In this document: piece by piece, positions 36,873-45,182 of the stretch | How positions within the stretch are numbered: position 1 is the stretch's first letter | Layout: each line of letters begins with the position of its first letter | The notes under the pieces: generated by a model | Databases searched by the model: none | What the model was told of the DNA's origin: nothing | The model's input: the letters and a program-made list of their open reading frames with translations, nothing else | Translations under genes and position numbers: made by a program | DNA from: Parerythrobacter aestuarii | GTDB lineage: Bacteria; Pseudomonadota; Alphaproteobacteria; Sphingomonadales; Sphingomonadaceae | Assembly (NCBI RefSeq): GCF_030140925.1 | Contig: NZ_JARBWD010000001.1 | Span: 868,001-932,000, forward strand | Length of the DNA: 64,000 bases | Direction: 5' to 3'

Positions 36873-36930
36873 GTCCGCTGCCTGAGAGCCGAACTACAGA
36901 GCAGTTTACACAAGGCACAAAGACCAACCC

Positions 36931-38490
36931 ATGCAGACTACAGAGACCACTAACGAGGGCCTCAAGCGCGGCTATGAGCTGACGCTGACCGCCAAGGAAA
37001 TCGATGCCAAGATCGATGCCGAGGTGAAGAAGATCGCACCGCAGGTGAAGATGCCTGGCTTCCGCCCTGGCAAGGTGCCGGCCAACCTCGTGCGCAAGAT
37101 GCATGGCGAACAGCTCCACGCACAGGTGCTCAACGACACGATCCGCGAATCGGTCGATGCACTGATGAAGGACAAGGAACTGCGCCCGGCGATGCAGCCT
37201 GCCATCGAGCTCAATCCGGATTATGAGCAGGGCAAGGACGCCAAGGTCACTGTCGACCTCGAAGTGCTGCCGCAAATCACTGCGCCGAGCATCGAAGGCC
37301 TTGAGATCGAGCGCCTGATGGTGCCGGTGGCCGACGAAGCCGTGATGGAAGCCATCGAACGCATCGCCGGCAGCAACAAGAGCTACAAGGACGCTGCGAA
37401 AACCAAGAAGGCTGCCGATGGCGACCAGCTGATCATCGATTTCGTCGGTTCGATCGACGGTGTCGAATTCGAAGGCGGGAAGGCCGAGGATGCCCCGCTG
37501 GTGCTGGGATCGGGTACCTTCATCCCGGGCTTCGAAGACCAGCTTGTGGGCGTGAAGACTGGCGATGAAAAGACCATCACCGTGACCTTCCCGGAAGACT
37601 ACCAGGCTGAACATCTCGCGGGCAAGGACGCCCAGTTTGCCATCACCGTGAAGCAGGTGAAGGTCGAAACCGAAACCAAGCTGGACGACGAGTTCGCCAA
37701 GAATCTGGGCCTTGAGGGCATGGACCAGCTCAAGGAGCTGATCAAAGGCCAGCTCGAGCAGGAAACCGGTGGTCTCACCCGTACGGCGATGAAGCGCTCG
37801 CTGCTCGACCAGCTGGCAGCCGGTCACGATTTCGCCGTGCCGCAGGGCATGGTCGACGCCGAGTTCGAGCAGATCTGGAACCAGCTGCTGCAGGAAGCGG
37901 CCCAGGAAGAAGATGCCGACAAGGCGATGAAGGAAATCGAAGCGGAAAAGGACGACTACCGCTCGATCGCCGAACGTCGCGTGCGCCTCGGCCTGCTGCT
38001 GTCTGAGATCGGCCAGGCCAACGGCGTCGAGATCAGCCAGCAGGAAATGACCATGCTGATGACGCAGGCTGCACAGCAGTATCGTGAGGAAGATCGCGAG
38101 CGTTTCATGCAGTTCATCCGCCAGGATCCGATGGCCGCCGCCCAGCTGCGCGCTCCGCTGTATGAAGACAAGGTCGTCGACTTCCTGTTCGACAAGGCCG
38201 AGATTACGGACCGCGAAGTGACCCGCGAGGAGCTCGAGGCGGCGATCGAAGCCGACGCCGAAGAAGAGAAGAAGCCGGCGGCGAAGAAGAAGGCTCCGGC
38301 CACGAAAGCTCCGGCCAAAAAGGCACCGGCCAAGAAGGCTGCCGCCAAAGACGAGGCCAAGCCGGCTGCCAAGAAGGCCCCGGCCAAAAAGGCTCCGGCC
38401 AAGAAAGCAGAATCGACCGAGAAGAAGCCCGCTGCAAAGAAAGCCCCGGCCAAGAAGCCGGCCGCCAAGAAAGCACCGGCGAAGAAGTAA
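36931..38490 (+). CDS. tig: trigger factor with Lys/Ala/Pro-rich C-terminal tail
   Basis: The 519-residue protein has the ribosome-binding N-terminal domain ([15 protein letters not shown] for the GFRxGxxP loop, about 45-60), the peptidyl-prolyl isomerase domain ([30 protein letters not shown], about 160-245) and the C-terminal chaperone arms. After the normal end near residue 446 there is a 73-residue tail made almost wholly of K, A and P (PAKKA-type repeats). Trigger factor folds nascent chains at the ribosome. The tail may add RNA, ribosome or DNA binding. It stands before clpP/clpX only at a distance here, with two genes between. Confidence 0.95.
   Translation: MQTTETTNEGLKRGYELTLTAKEIDAKIDAEVKKIAPQVKMPGFRPGKVPANLVRKMHGEQLHAQVLNDTIRESVDALMKDKELRPAMQPAIELNPDYEQGKDAKVTVDLEVLPQITAPSIEGLEIERLMVPVADEAVMEAIERIAGSNKSYKDAAKTKKAADGDQLIIDFVGSIDGVEFEGGKAEDAPLVLGSGTFIPGFEDQLVGVKTGDEKTITVTFPEDYQAEHLAGKDAQFAITVKQVKVETETKLDDEFAKNLGLEGMDQLKELIKGQLEQETGGLTRTAMKRSLLDQLAAGHDFAVPQGMVDAEFEQIWNQLLQEAAQEEDADKAMKEIEAEKDDYRSIAERRVRLGLLLSEIGQANGVEISQQEMTMLMTQAAQQYREEDRERFMQFIRQDPMAAAQLRAPLYEDKVVDFLFDKAEITDREVTREELEAAIEADAEEEKKPAAKKKAPATKAPAKKAPAKKAAAKDEAKPAAKKAPAKKAPAKKAESTEKKPAAKKAPAKKPAAKKAPAKK
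38269..38487 (+). repeat. PAKKA-type degenerate tandem repeat encoding the trigger factor tail
   Basis: The last 73 codons before the tig stop are degenerate repeats of codons such as gcc-aag-aag-gcc-ccg. Similar AlgP/histone-H1-like repeats are known to expand and contract by slippage. Confidence 0.8.
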
Positions 38491-38515
38491 GCACTCAGCC
38501 GGCTAGCGCCCGGGG

Positions 38516-40063
38516 TTATTCAGCCTCGGCTTCGCGCTCGGCCGGTTTCCAGCGTTCGAAAGTAGGCTCGGGCAGCTCGGCTGTCCGGGCCTTTTCGTAT
38601 CCGCGCCCTGCCTTGAGTACGGCGTGGTCGTCCCACTTGGTGCCGATGATCGAAAGGCCGACCGGCAGGCCTTCGATCTGGCCCATCGGCACGGTCAGGT
38701 GCGGGTACCCCGCAATCGCTGCCGGGCTGCCATAACCGATCGAACCGTTGAAATTGTCGCCATTGACGAGGTCGGTGGTCCAGGCCGGGCCGCGCGTCGG
38801 AGCAACGAGGAATTGCACGTCGAATTCCTTGAGCAGCGCATCAATCCCTTCCTCGCCGGCGATGCGCACGGCATTGGCGCGGGCTATTTCGTAGGCTTCG
38901 GTATCGGTCGTCTCCAGCGCTTGCCGGAAAACCTCCTGCCCGAACCAGCGCAGCTCGGTATCGCGATTGGCTTCGTTGAACGCGACCAGTTGTCGCAGGT
39001 TTGTCGGTCGTGCGCCGTCTTCATCGTCCCATTCGAGCCCGGCGAGATACGCGTCGATCCCTTCGCGGAATTCGTACAGCAGCACCGTGAAGCTGTCGCG
39101 GAACATGGCGCTCACCTGCTCCTGGTCCGCTTGCTTGTCGATTTCGACGAGGATTGCACCGGCCCGTTCCATGTCGCCTAGCGCGAGGTCGAAGACGTTT
39201 TCCAGGTCTTTCCGATTGCCGACATGGTTGCGCATTACCCCGATCCGCACACCTTGCAGGTTTGCGTCGATCATGCCTTCGGTGAAGTCGGGCTTGCGCG
39301 CGTCGGCTTCCGCAGTCGCCGGATCGAGCGGATCGGTCCCGGCCATGGCGTTCATGAGCATCGCTGCGCGATAGATGTCGACCGCCATCGGCCCAGCGGT
39401 GTCCTGCGTGCTGGAGATCGGCACCACATGCGTGCGGCTGATAAAGCCGACGGTGGGTTTGAACCCGACAATGCCGTTGATGGAAGCGGGGCAGGTAATC
39501 GAACCATTGGTTTCCGTGCCCACGGCAGCCCAGGCGAATTTCGCCGCCACGGCGGCGCCGCTCCCGGACGACGAACCGCAGGTGTTGCGATCGATGGCAT
39601 AGGGATTGCGGGTCAGCCCGCCGACGCCGCTCCACCCGCTGGTCGAATCGTCGCCGCGAAAATTGGCCCATTCGCTAAGGTTGGTCTTGCCCAGGATGAC
39701 GCCACCAGCCGCGCGTATACGCGCCACAAGCGGGGCATCGCGCCCGGTCATGTTGTCTTCCAGCGCGAGGCTACCCGCAGTCGTCGGCATGTCCCGCGTG
39801 TCGATATTGTCTTTCACCAACACCGTCATCCCGCCCAGCGGCAAGCCTGCTTCGTCGGCGATCCTTGCCTGAACCGGGGCGTCGGGATTGGTGACGATCA
39901 CTGCATTGAGCTCGGGCCCTGCGTCATCCAGCTCGGCAATCCGGGCCAGTTGGCGTTCGGCCGTTTCCTCGGCAGCACTGGTGCCGGGCAACAGCGGCTC
40001 GGCCTCCTGTGCTACGGCTGGGGAGGCAAGGGCAAGAGCGAGCAGCGATGCAAATGTTTTCAT
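38516..40063 (-). CDS. exported amidase-signature family hydrolase
   Basis: The 515-residue protein has a signal peptide (about 1-18, LALALASPAVAQ) and the amidase-signature core: Lys in VLVKDNIDT, the Gly/Ser-rich stretch CGSSSGSGAAVAAKFAWAAVG and a Ser in ETNGSITCPAS, which form the Ser-cisSer-Lys triad. It hydrolyses amide bonds, probably in the periplasm; the substrate is unknown. It follows the TonB receptor gene by 40 bases on the same strand, suggesting the receptor imports the substrate. The ATG at 40063 is chosen over a 59-codon extension that overlaps the receptor gene. Confidence 0.92.
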   Translation of the reverse strand: MKTFASLLALALASPAVAQEAEPLLPGTSAAEETAERQLARIAELDDAGPELNAVIVTNPDAPVQARIADEAGLPLGGMTVLVKDNIDTRDMPTTAGSLALEDNMTGRDAPLVARIRAAGGVILGKTNLSEWANFRGDDSTSGWSGVGGLTRNPYAIDRNTCGSSSGSGAAVAAKFAWAAVGTETNGSITCPASINGIVGFKPTVGFISRTHVVPISSTQDTAGPMAVDIYRAAMLMNAMAGTDPLDPATAEADARKPDFTEGMIDANLQGVRIGVMRNHVGNRKDLENVFDLALGDMERAGAILVEIDKQADQEQVSAMFRDSFTVLLYEFREGIDAYLAGLEWDDEDGARPTNLRQLVAFNEANRDTELRWFGQEVFRQALETTDTEAYEIARANAVRIAGEEGIDALLKEFDVQFLVAPTRGPAWTTDLVNGDNFNGSIGYGSPAAIAGYPHLTVPMGQIEGLPVGLSIIGTKWDDHAVLKAGRGYEKARTAELPEPTFERWKPAEREAEAE

Positions 40064-40103
40064 GGACGGCAGAGTGCCACCGACCACGAAGGATGCAAGG
40101 GTG

Positions 40104-42224
40104 TTAGAAGTTTCCGCTGACGCTGAAGCGGAAGATCGGTCCAATCCGCCGACTGCGTGCTTCCTGGAATGCGATCGGGGCGTTCGGACGGTCGCCGGTG
40201 TATACCGTGCGTTCGAACTTGTTGCGCGCACCCAGCACATTGCCGACCAGCGCCTGCACGGTCAGCCCGAACACATCCTTGTGTTCGATAAAGACATTCA
40301 TGAAGGCCGGCCCCTCCCAGTCGCGCCCTTGCTCGAAGCGACGCGAATACGGAGCGTTGTTGGCGGTGAAAAGCCCGCTTCCCCATGCGAAGTCGCTCCC
40401 TGGGATATCGTGCCGGAAATCGATCTCGAGCAAGTCATTCAGGTCGAACGAGAAAGGCCGGGTCTCGCCGGTGAAGGGATCCGTCACGTCCATCCATCGC
40501 TTGACAGCCTTGATCTCCAGCCGGGCCCCGTTGAAGCCAATCGGTTCGCCTTTGAGCGTAGTATTGAGCTCGACGTGGAAACGCTTGGCATTGCCGATAT
40601 TCCCGCGCGCTTCGCCGCCGCTTGCGAGGGGGAAGAAGTCCACGAAGTCTTCGAACCAGGCTTGCCGCAATTGCAGCTTGGCCGAACCCCAGGCACCCAG
40701 GCCCTTGTTGACTTCAAGCTCGACGTTCCAGCTCTGGTCGGGCTGTAACTCGTTGTTGCCGCCGTTCTGGTTGTCGTTGTTGAGATTGACGCTGGCGAGG
40801 AAGTCGCCAAACGAAAGCTGCCCGACCCGGCGGCGAACTTCCAGTGCGATGTCCAGATCGTCGGCCGGCTTCCAGTTGAGCGAGACTGAGCCTTTGGGGC
40901 GCTGGAAGCTGCGCGAATTGGCGGCCGAGCCGGTCTGCTCGATCTTCGAATACTCCGCACCGCCGGAAAGCTGCAACGATAGCTTGGGGGTCAGTTGCTT
41001 GCTGACACTAACGATGCCTTCATAGCGGTCTTCGGTCACGCCACCGGTCCCGGCCGGGAATGCCAGCTCCAGGAAATTGCCGCTGCCATCGAGCTCGAAC
41101 AGGCGCGAGGCGCGGTTGAGCCGGTTGAACGCTGCTTCGCCCGAGACCTGCCAGTCTGCTTCCCACATGTTCCAGCGATACTCGAACCGCCCGATCCGTT
41201 CGCCGGTCTCGTTAGTCTGCTGGAAGCGGAACCCGGTAGTCGGGCTACCATCGCTGAAGCTGTCGACCAGCTGGGCAGTGAAATTGTCGCGCTCGAACCG
41301 CTCCAGACCGATCAGCTTGAGCTTGCCTCCCGCCAGCGGGAATTCGATGTCGCCACCGATCTCATATTGCGGACCGTCTTCCTCGCGCATGTCCTGTCGA
41401 GTGCGGACCAGTCCTGTTGGGCTGGCCCCGGTTTCGGGCTCAACCGCGCGGAAGAAGTCCTCGCCATAGCTGAGGTTGAGATTGGCCACTGTTTCACCGC
41501 CGAAATCGTAGGTGAAATTGGTGCTGAGCTTGGGATTATCGAACTTGCCGGAGAATTTGCTGAACTGATCCTCGATCAGCGCGCCGTTCCTGTCAGTGAT
41601 GAGTGTCGGACCGTCGGCCCCGAAACGGTTGTTCTCATTGGCGATCGATACGGTGTAGCTCAGCGCGCCGCTGCTGCCGGTGATCGAGGCTTCGCCACCA
41701 TAGAGCTGGGCTTCTGTGTTGTATGGTCGAAATCCCGTACGCCAACGGAACTGACCACTGGTGCCGCTGCTCTTGTAGACGACATTGGCAACCTGACCGG
41801 ACAGCCCGGCAATGTCGAGCGCGTTGCCGTCGAGCACTTCGATCCTCAGTACGTCTCCGGCCGGGATGCGGCGAAGCTGGTCCCGGATGGAATCGGACTT
41901 GCTGGAAAAGCGCTCGCCATTGACGATGACATTCTGGTTGGCTTCTCCGAGGCCGCGCTGGCCCTGGTTGCCATCGTCGATCTTGAAGCCGGGTATCCGA
42001 CTTACCATGTCGAGCGCGGTGCGCGGCGCAAACTGCTCGAAATAGGCAGGCTCGAACACCTGGCCCTGGGCTTCGACCGCCAGCGACCCTTCCGGAACAT
42101 TGTCTTCGGTCGTGCTTGCGGCAGTGTCCTCGGCCAACACTGGAGTCGGAACGCAAGTGAGGGCGAGCACGGCGGCGAGAGCGCGGGTGGGGGAGTTTCG
42201 AATACTGGGCAAGGGATAGTCCAT
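40104..42224 (-). CDS. TonB-dependent outer-membrane receptor
   Basis: The 706-residue protein has a signal peptide (about 1-31, ending VLAED), a plug domain (about 60-150, with ALDMVSRIPGF and NQNVIVNGERFSSKSD) and a 22-strand barrel ending in the aromatic signal FRFSVSGNF. Such receptors import large or scarce compounds with energy from TonB. No clear TonB box is seen. The amidase downstream on the same strand may process the cargo. No Fur-like site was found upstream, so iron transport is not favoured. Confidence 0.88.
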   Translation of the reverse strand: MDYPLPSIRNSPTRALAAVLALTCVPTPVLAEDTAASTTEDNVPEGSLAVEAQGQVFEPAYFEQFAPRTALDMVSRIPGFKIDDGNQGQRGLGEANQNVIVNGERFSSKSDSIRDQLRRIPAGDVLRIEVLDGNALDIAGLSGQVANVVYKSSGTSGQFRWRTGFRPYNTEAQLYGGEASITGSSGALSYTVSIANENNRFGADGPTLITDRNGALIEDQFSKFSGKFDNPKLSTNFTYDFGGETVANLNLSYGEDFFRAVEPETGASPTGLVRTRQDMREEDGPQYEIGGDIEFPLAGGKLKLIGLERFERDNFTAQLVDSFSDGSPTTGFRFQQTNETGERIGRFEYRWNMWEADWQVSGEAAFNRLNRASRLFELDGSGNFLELAFPAGTGGVTEDRYEGIVSVSKQLTPKLSLQLSGGAEYSKIEQTGSAANSRSFQRPKGSVSLNWKPADDLDIALEVRRRVGQLSFGDFLASVNLNNDNQNGGNNELQPDQSWNVELEVNKGLGAWGSAKLQLRQAWFEDFVDFFPLASGGEARGNIGNAKRFHVELNTTLKGEPIGFNGARLEIKAVKRWMDVTDPFTGETRPFSFDLNDLLEIDFRHDIPGSDFAWGSGLFTANNAPYSRRFEQGRDWEGPAFMNVFIEHKDVFGLTVQALVGNVLGARNKFERTVYTGDRPNAPIAFQEARSRRIGPIFRFSVSGNF

Positions 42225-42348
42225 GCAGTTTGAATCGGGGGTAGGCCAACCCTCGGAGTTTGTTCACGATTACAACAGTAGTCATCGACCGAAGGGGTAT
42301 TTGTCGGGACCAGCGACATACAAAATCCGCAAGAATCGACAGGCCGTT

Positions 42349-42365
42349 GTTCACCTAGGGTGAAC
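42349..42365. promoter_or_regulatory. perfect operator-like dyad between TonB receptor and clpP
   Basis: GTTCACC-TAG-GGTGAAC is a perfect 7-3-7 inverted repeat. It lies about 125 bases before the receptor start and 138 before clpP in the divergent promoter region. It looks like a binding site for a dimeric regulator; which one is unknown. Confidence 0.45.
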
Positions 42366-42502
42366 GGTCGATACCTCGTTCGCATGCATACCGGTGGCCC
42401 GATCGAAGGGCGATTCCAACAGGCTAAGGGTTAACCCCCTTGAACATCGTTGGCCGACCGCCGACATAGGCGCTCGACTTACTTGCAGAGGAAAATCTCC
42501 CC

Positions 42503-43204
42503 ATGATCGATGTCCGCGACCAGCTTGGCGAAACCTATAGCACCCAGGGCCAGTTCACGCGCGATCCGTTGACCGGTGCGCTGGTTCCGGTGGTGGTCGA
42601 GCAGACCAGCCGCGGCGAACGGAGCTTCGATATCTTCAGTCGCCTGCTGCGCGAACGGATCGTGTTCGTGACCGGACAGGTGGAAGATGGCATGGCTTCG
42701 CTGATCACCGCGCAGCTGTTGTTCCTTGAAAGCGAAAACCCCTCGAAGCCGATCAGCATGTATATCAACTCGCCCGGCGGCGTGGTGACTGCAGGCATGG
42801 CGATCCATGACACCATGCAATATATCAAGCCGCGCGTTTCGACCGTCTGCATGGGGCAGGCCGCGAGCATGGGCAGCTTCCTGCTTGCAGCGGGCGAGCC
42901 GGGCATGCGGATCGCACTGCCCAATGCGCGGATCATGATCCACCAGCCGTCGGGCGGTGCCCGCGGCATGGCCTCCGATATCGAAATCCAGGCCCGCGAG
43001 ATACTGCGCATCAAGGCTCGGATGAACGATCTCTACGTGAAATACACCGGCCAGAAGCTGGAAGAGATCGAAAAGGCAATGGATCGCGATACCTTCCTCG
43101 AAGCCGACGAAGCGATGAAGTTCGGGCTGGTCGACAAGGTCTTCGAGACGCGCCCCGAGAACGAAGACAAGACCGAAGAGGGGTCAGGCGGAGCGCCTGA
43201 GTAA
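42503..43204 (+). CDS. clpP: ATP-dependent Clp protease proteolytic subunit
   Basis: The 233-residue protein has the ClpP catalytic triad S122 (GQAASMGSF), H147 (MIHQPSGG) and D196, each offset by 25 from the E. coli numbering. An AGAGG site precedes the ATG. ClpP forms the degradation chamber used with ClpX, encoded next on the same strand after 190 bases. A short acidic tail with Glu/Asp/Gly residues ends the protein. Confidence 0.97.
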   Translation: MIDVRDQLGETYSTQGQFTRDPLTGALVPVVVEQTSRGERSFDIFSRLLRERIVFVTGQVEDGMASLITAQLLFLESENPSKPISMYINSPGGVVTAGMAIHDTMQYIKPRVSTVCMGQAASMGSFLLAAGEPGMRIALPNARIMIHQPSGGARGMASDIEIQAREILRIKARMNDLYVKYTGQKLEEIEKAMDRDTFLEADEAMKFGLVDKVFETRPENEDKTEEGSGGAPE

Positions 43205-43274
43205 CCCTTTGCGGTAAGGGATGTGCCATGGCCCCGCTCCAATGCGGGACAGGGCATCGAAAGAAGTGGGAAAC

Positions 43275-43300
43275 CTTGCCTTTTCAGCGCAGGGCAAGGT
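43275..43300 (+). other. hairpin in the clpP-clpX gap
   Basis: CCTTGCC and GGCAAGG form a perfect 7-bp stem with a 12-base loop. No T tract follows. It may lower read-through from clpP into clpX or be an mRNA processing site. Nothing else convincing is seen in this 190-base gap. Confidence 0.35.
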
Positions 43301-43394
43301 GGCTGCCGTATATGGCAATGGTTGTAATGTGGCCCGTTGGCGATACACTTGCCGAATCCCCGTGTTTTGCGGGTAGGGTCCGAAAGCCTAGGAA

Positions 43395-44669
43395 ATGACG
43401 AAATTGAGCGGAACTGATAGCAAATCAACGCTGTATTGCAGCTTCTGCGGCAAGTCGCAGCATGAGGTGCGCAAGCTGATTGCGGGCCCGACGGTGTTCA
43501 TCTGCGATGAATGCGTCGAGCTGTGCAACGACATCATCCGCGAGGAAACCAAGGCTGGCCTCACGGGCCGCAAGGAAGGCGACGTTCCTACGCCGTCGGA
43601 GATCTGCGGCACGCTCAACGACTATGTGATCGGGCAGGACCGCGCCAAGCGCGTGCTCTCGGTCGCGGTGCACAACCACTACAAGCGCCTGAAGCACAGC
43701 GGCAAGGCCGATGGGGTCGAGCTGGCAAAGTCCAATATCCTGCTGGTGGGCCCGACGGGATCGGGCAAGACGCTGCTGGCGCAGACGCTGGCGCGCACCT
43801 TCGACGTGCCGTTCACCATGGCCGATGCCACCACGCTCACCGAAGCCGGTTACGTCGGTGAAGACGTCGAGAACATCATCCTCAAGCTGCTCCAGTCGTC
43901 CGACTACAATGTCGACAAGGCGCAGCACGGGATCGTCTACATCGACGAGATCGACAAGATCACCCGCAAGGCGGAAAACCCCTCCATCACCCGCGACGTG
44001 TCGGGCGAGGGCGTGCAGCAGGCGCTGCTCAAGCTGATGGAAGGCACCACTGCCTCGGTCCCGCCGCAGGGTGGCCGCAAGCATCCGCAGCAGGAATTCC
44101 TGCAGGTCGATACGACGAATATCCTGTTCATCTGCGGTGGTGCCTTCGCCGGTCTCGACAAGATCATCGCCGATCGCCTGCAGAAGCGCAGCATCGGCTT
44201 CGGCGCACACGTAGCTGACCCTGACAAGCGCAAGGTTGGCGAGCTGCTTGAAAAGAGCGAACCTGAGGATCTCCTCAAGTTCGGCCTGATCCCGGAATTC
44301 GTCGGTCGCCTTCCGGTGATCGCGACGCTGCACGACCTCGATGTCGATGCCCTCGTCACGATCCTGCAGGAACCGAAGAACGCGCTGGTCAAGCAGTACC
44401 GCAAGCTGTTCGAACTCGAAGATGTCGAACTTACCTTTACCGACGATGCCCTCGTCGCGATTGCCGAACGCGCGATCCTGCGCAAGACCGGCGCCCGCGG
44501 CCTCCGCTCGATCGTCGAAGGCATCCTGCTCGACACCATGTTCGACCTGCCCGACCTCGAAGACGTCAGCGAAGTCGTGATCGACGCCGATGTCGTGGCC
44601 GGCAAGAAGGAACCGATCCGTGTCGTCGCCAACGACGATGACAAGGGCAAGAAGGACGAAGCGGCTTAA
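43395..44669 (+). CDS. clpX: ClpX ATPase subunit of Clp protease
   Basis: The 424-residue protein has the N-terminal zinc-binding domain (C15, C18, C37, C40), Walker [16 protein letters not shown] (about 118), Walker [10 protein letters not shown], and the ClpP-docking IGF loop (RSIGFGAH). It unfolds tagged proteins and feeds them to ClpP; in alphaproteobacteria this includes the cell-cycle regulator CtrA, whose phosphorelay protein ChpT is also encoded in this window. Confidence 0.98.
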   Translation: MTKLSGTDSKSTLYCSFCGKSQHEVRKLIAGPTVFICDECVELCNDIIREETKAGLTGRKEGDVPTPSEICGTLNDYVIGQDRAKRVLSVAVHNHYKRLKHSGKADGVELAKSNILLVGPTGSGKTLLAQTLARTFDVPFTMADATTLTEAGYVGEDVENIILKLLQSSDYNVDKAQHGIVYIDEIDKITRKAENPSITRDVSGEGVQQALLKLMEGTTASVPPQGGRKHPQQEFLQVDTTNILFICGGAFAGLDKIIADRLQKRSIGFGAHVADPDKRKVGELLEKSEPEDLLKFGLIPEFVGRLPVIATLHDLDVDALVTILQEPKNALVKQYRKLFELEDVELTFTDDALVAIAERAILRKTGARGLRSIVEGILLDTMFDLPDLEDVSEVVIDADVVAGKKEPIRVVANDDDKGKKDEAA

Positions 44670-44700
44670 AGCCGACCGTCCGCGATAGATCGCACCACCA

Positions 44701-44757
44701 GTCCCTCTCCGTTCCGAAGGAATGGGGAGGTGGCAGCCCGCAGGGCTGACGGAGGGG
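44701..44757 (+). repeat. left structured repeat of the DUF559 cassette
   Basis: This 57-base unit has two hairpins: a 12-bp stem (44704-44715 with 44719-44730, loop GAA, two wobble pairs) and a 6-bp stem CAGCCC/GGGCTG (44734-44748, loop GCA). Its inner end, GGAGGGG, acts as the ribosome site of the DUF559 gene, seven bases before the ATG. The inverted relative at 45126-45182 shares the GTTCC, GGTGGC and CGGAGGG blocks. Confidence 0.75.
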
Positions 44758-44764
44758 TAGCGAT

Positions 44765-45121
44765 ATGCGCAAATTGGACAACGCCATTGCGAATGCGCGC
44801 AAGGTGCACCACGAGATGTCGCTGCCCGAGCGCCTCCTGTGGCATGAGCTGCGTGCGCGCAAGGGCGGTGCCAAGATCAGGCGGCAGCATCCGGTCGGGC
44901 CCTATGTACTCGATTTCTACTGTGCCGCCGCGAAGCTGGGTTTCGAGATCGACGGAAGTGCTAACGATTTGAGCGACCGGCCCGAGCGGGACAGGAGCCG
45001 GGACTCTGCCCTCGCCGATCTGGGCATAGAAATCGTTCGAATACCCGCACGCGATGTGCTGGACGATTGTCGCGGCGTTGCAGAGCACATCGCTACATAC
45101 TGTCAAAGCCGAACCCGGTGA
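44765..45121 (+). CDS. DUF559 (YcjD/Vsr-like nuclease fold) protein
   Basis: The 118-residue protein is a single DUF559 domain: RKVHHEMSLPERLLWHELRAR, then KIRRQHPVGPYVLDFYC and LGFEIDG, ending IEIVRIPARDVL. This is a PD-(D/E)xK-like fold related to Vsr mismatch endonucleases; D50, E61 and D63 are in the expected places. The His normally found after E-x-D-G-x-x appears as N67, which may weaken catalysis. The gene sits alone between two inverted structured repeats, after clpX and before the oppositely directed sulfotransferase gene. Confidence 0.88.
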   Translation: MRKLDNAIANARKVHHEMSLPERLLWHELRARKGGAKIRRQHPVGPYVLDFYCAAAKLGFEIDGSANDLSDRPERDRSRDSALADLGIEIVRIPARDVLDDCRGVAEHIATYCQSRTR

Positions 45122-45125
45122 TGCT

Positions 45126-45182
45126 CCCTCCGACCGCGCCTTGCGCGGCCACCCCCCCGATCCTCTGGAACGGGGGGATTGG
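45126..45182 (-). repeat. right structured repeat of the DUF559 cassette
   Basis: Read on the minus strand this 57-base unit is homologous to the left repeat. Its hairpins are CCGCGC/GCGCGG (45134-45148, 3-base loop) and a 10-bp stem with one A-A mismatch (45153-45177, 3-base loop). Stem bases differ from the left copy but pairing is kept. It ends directly at the stop codon of the sulfotransferase gene. Confidence 0.75.
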
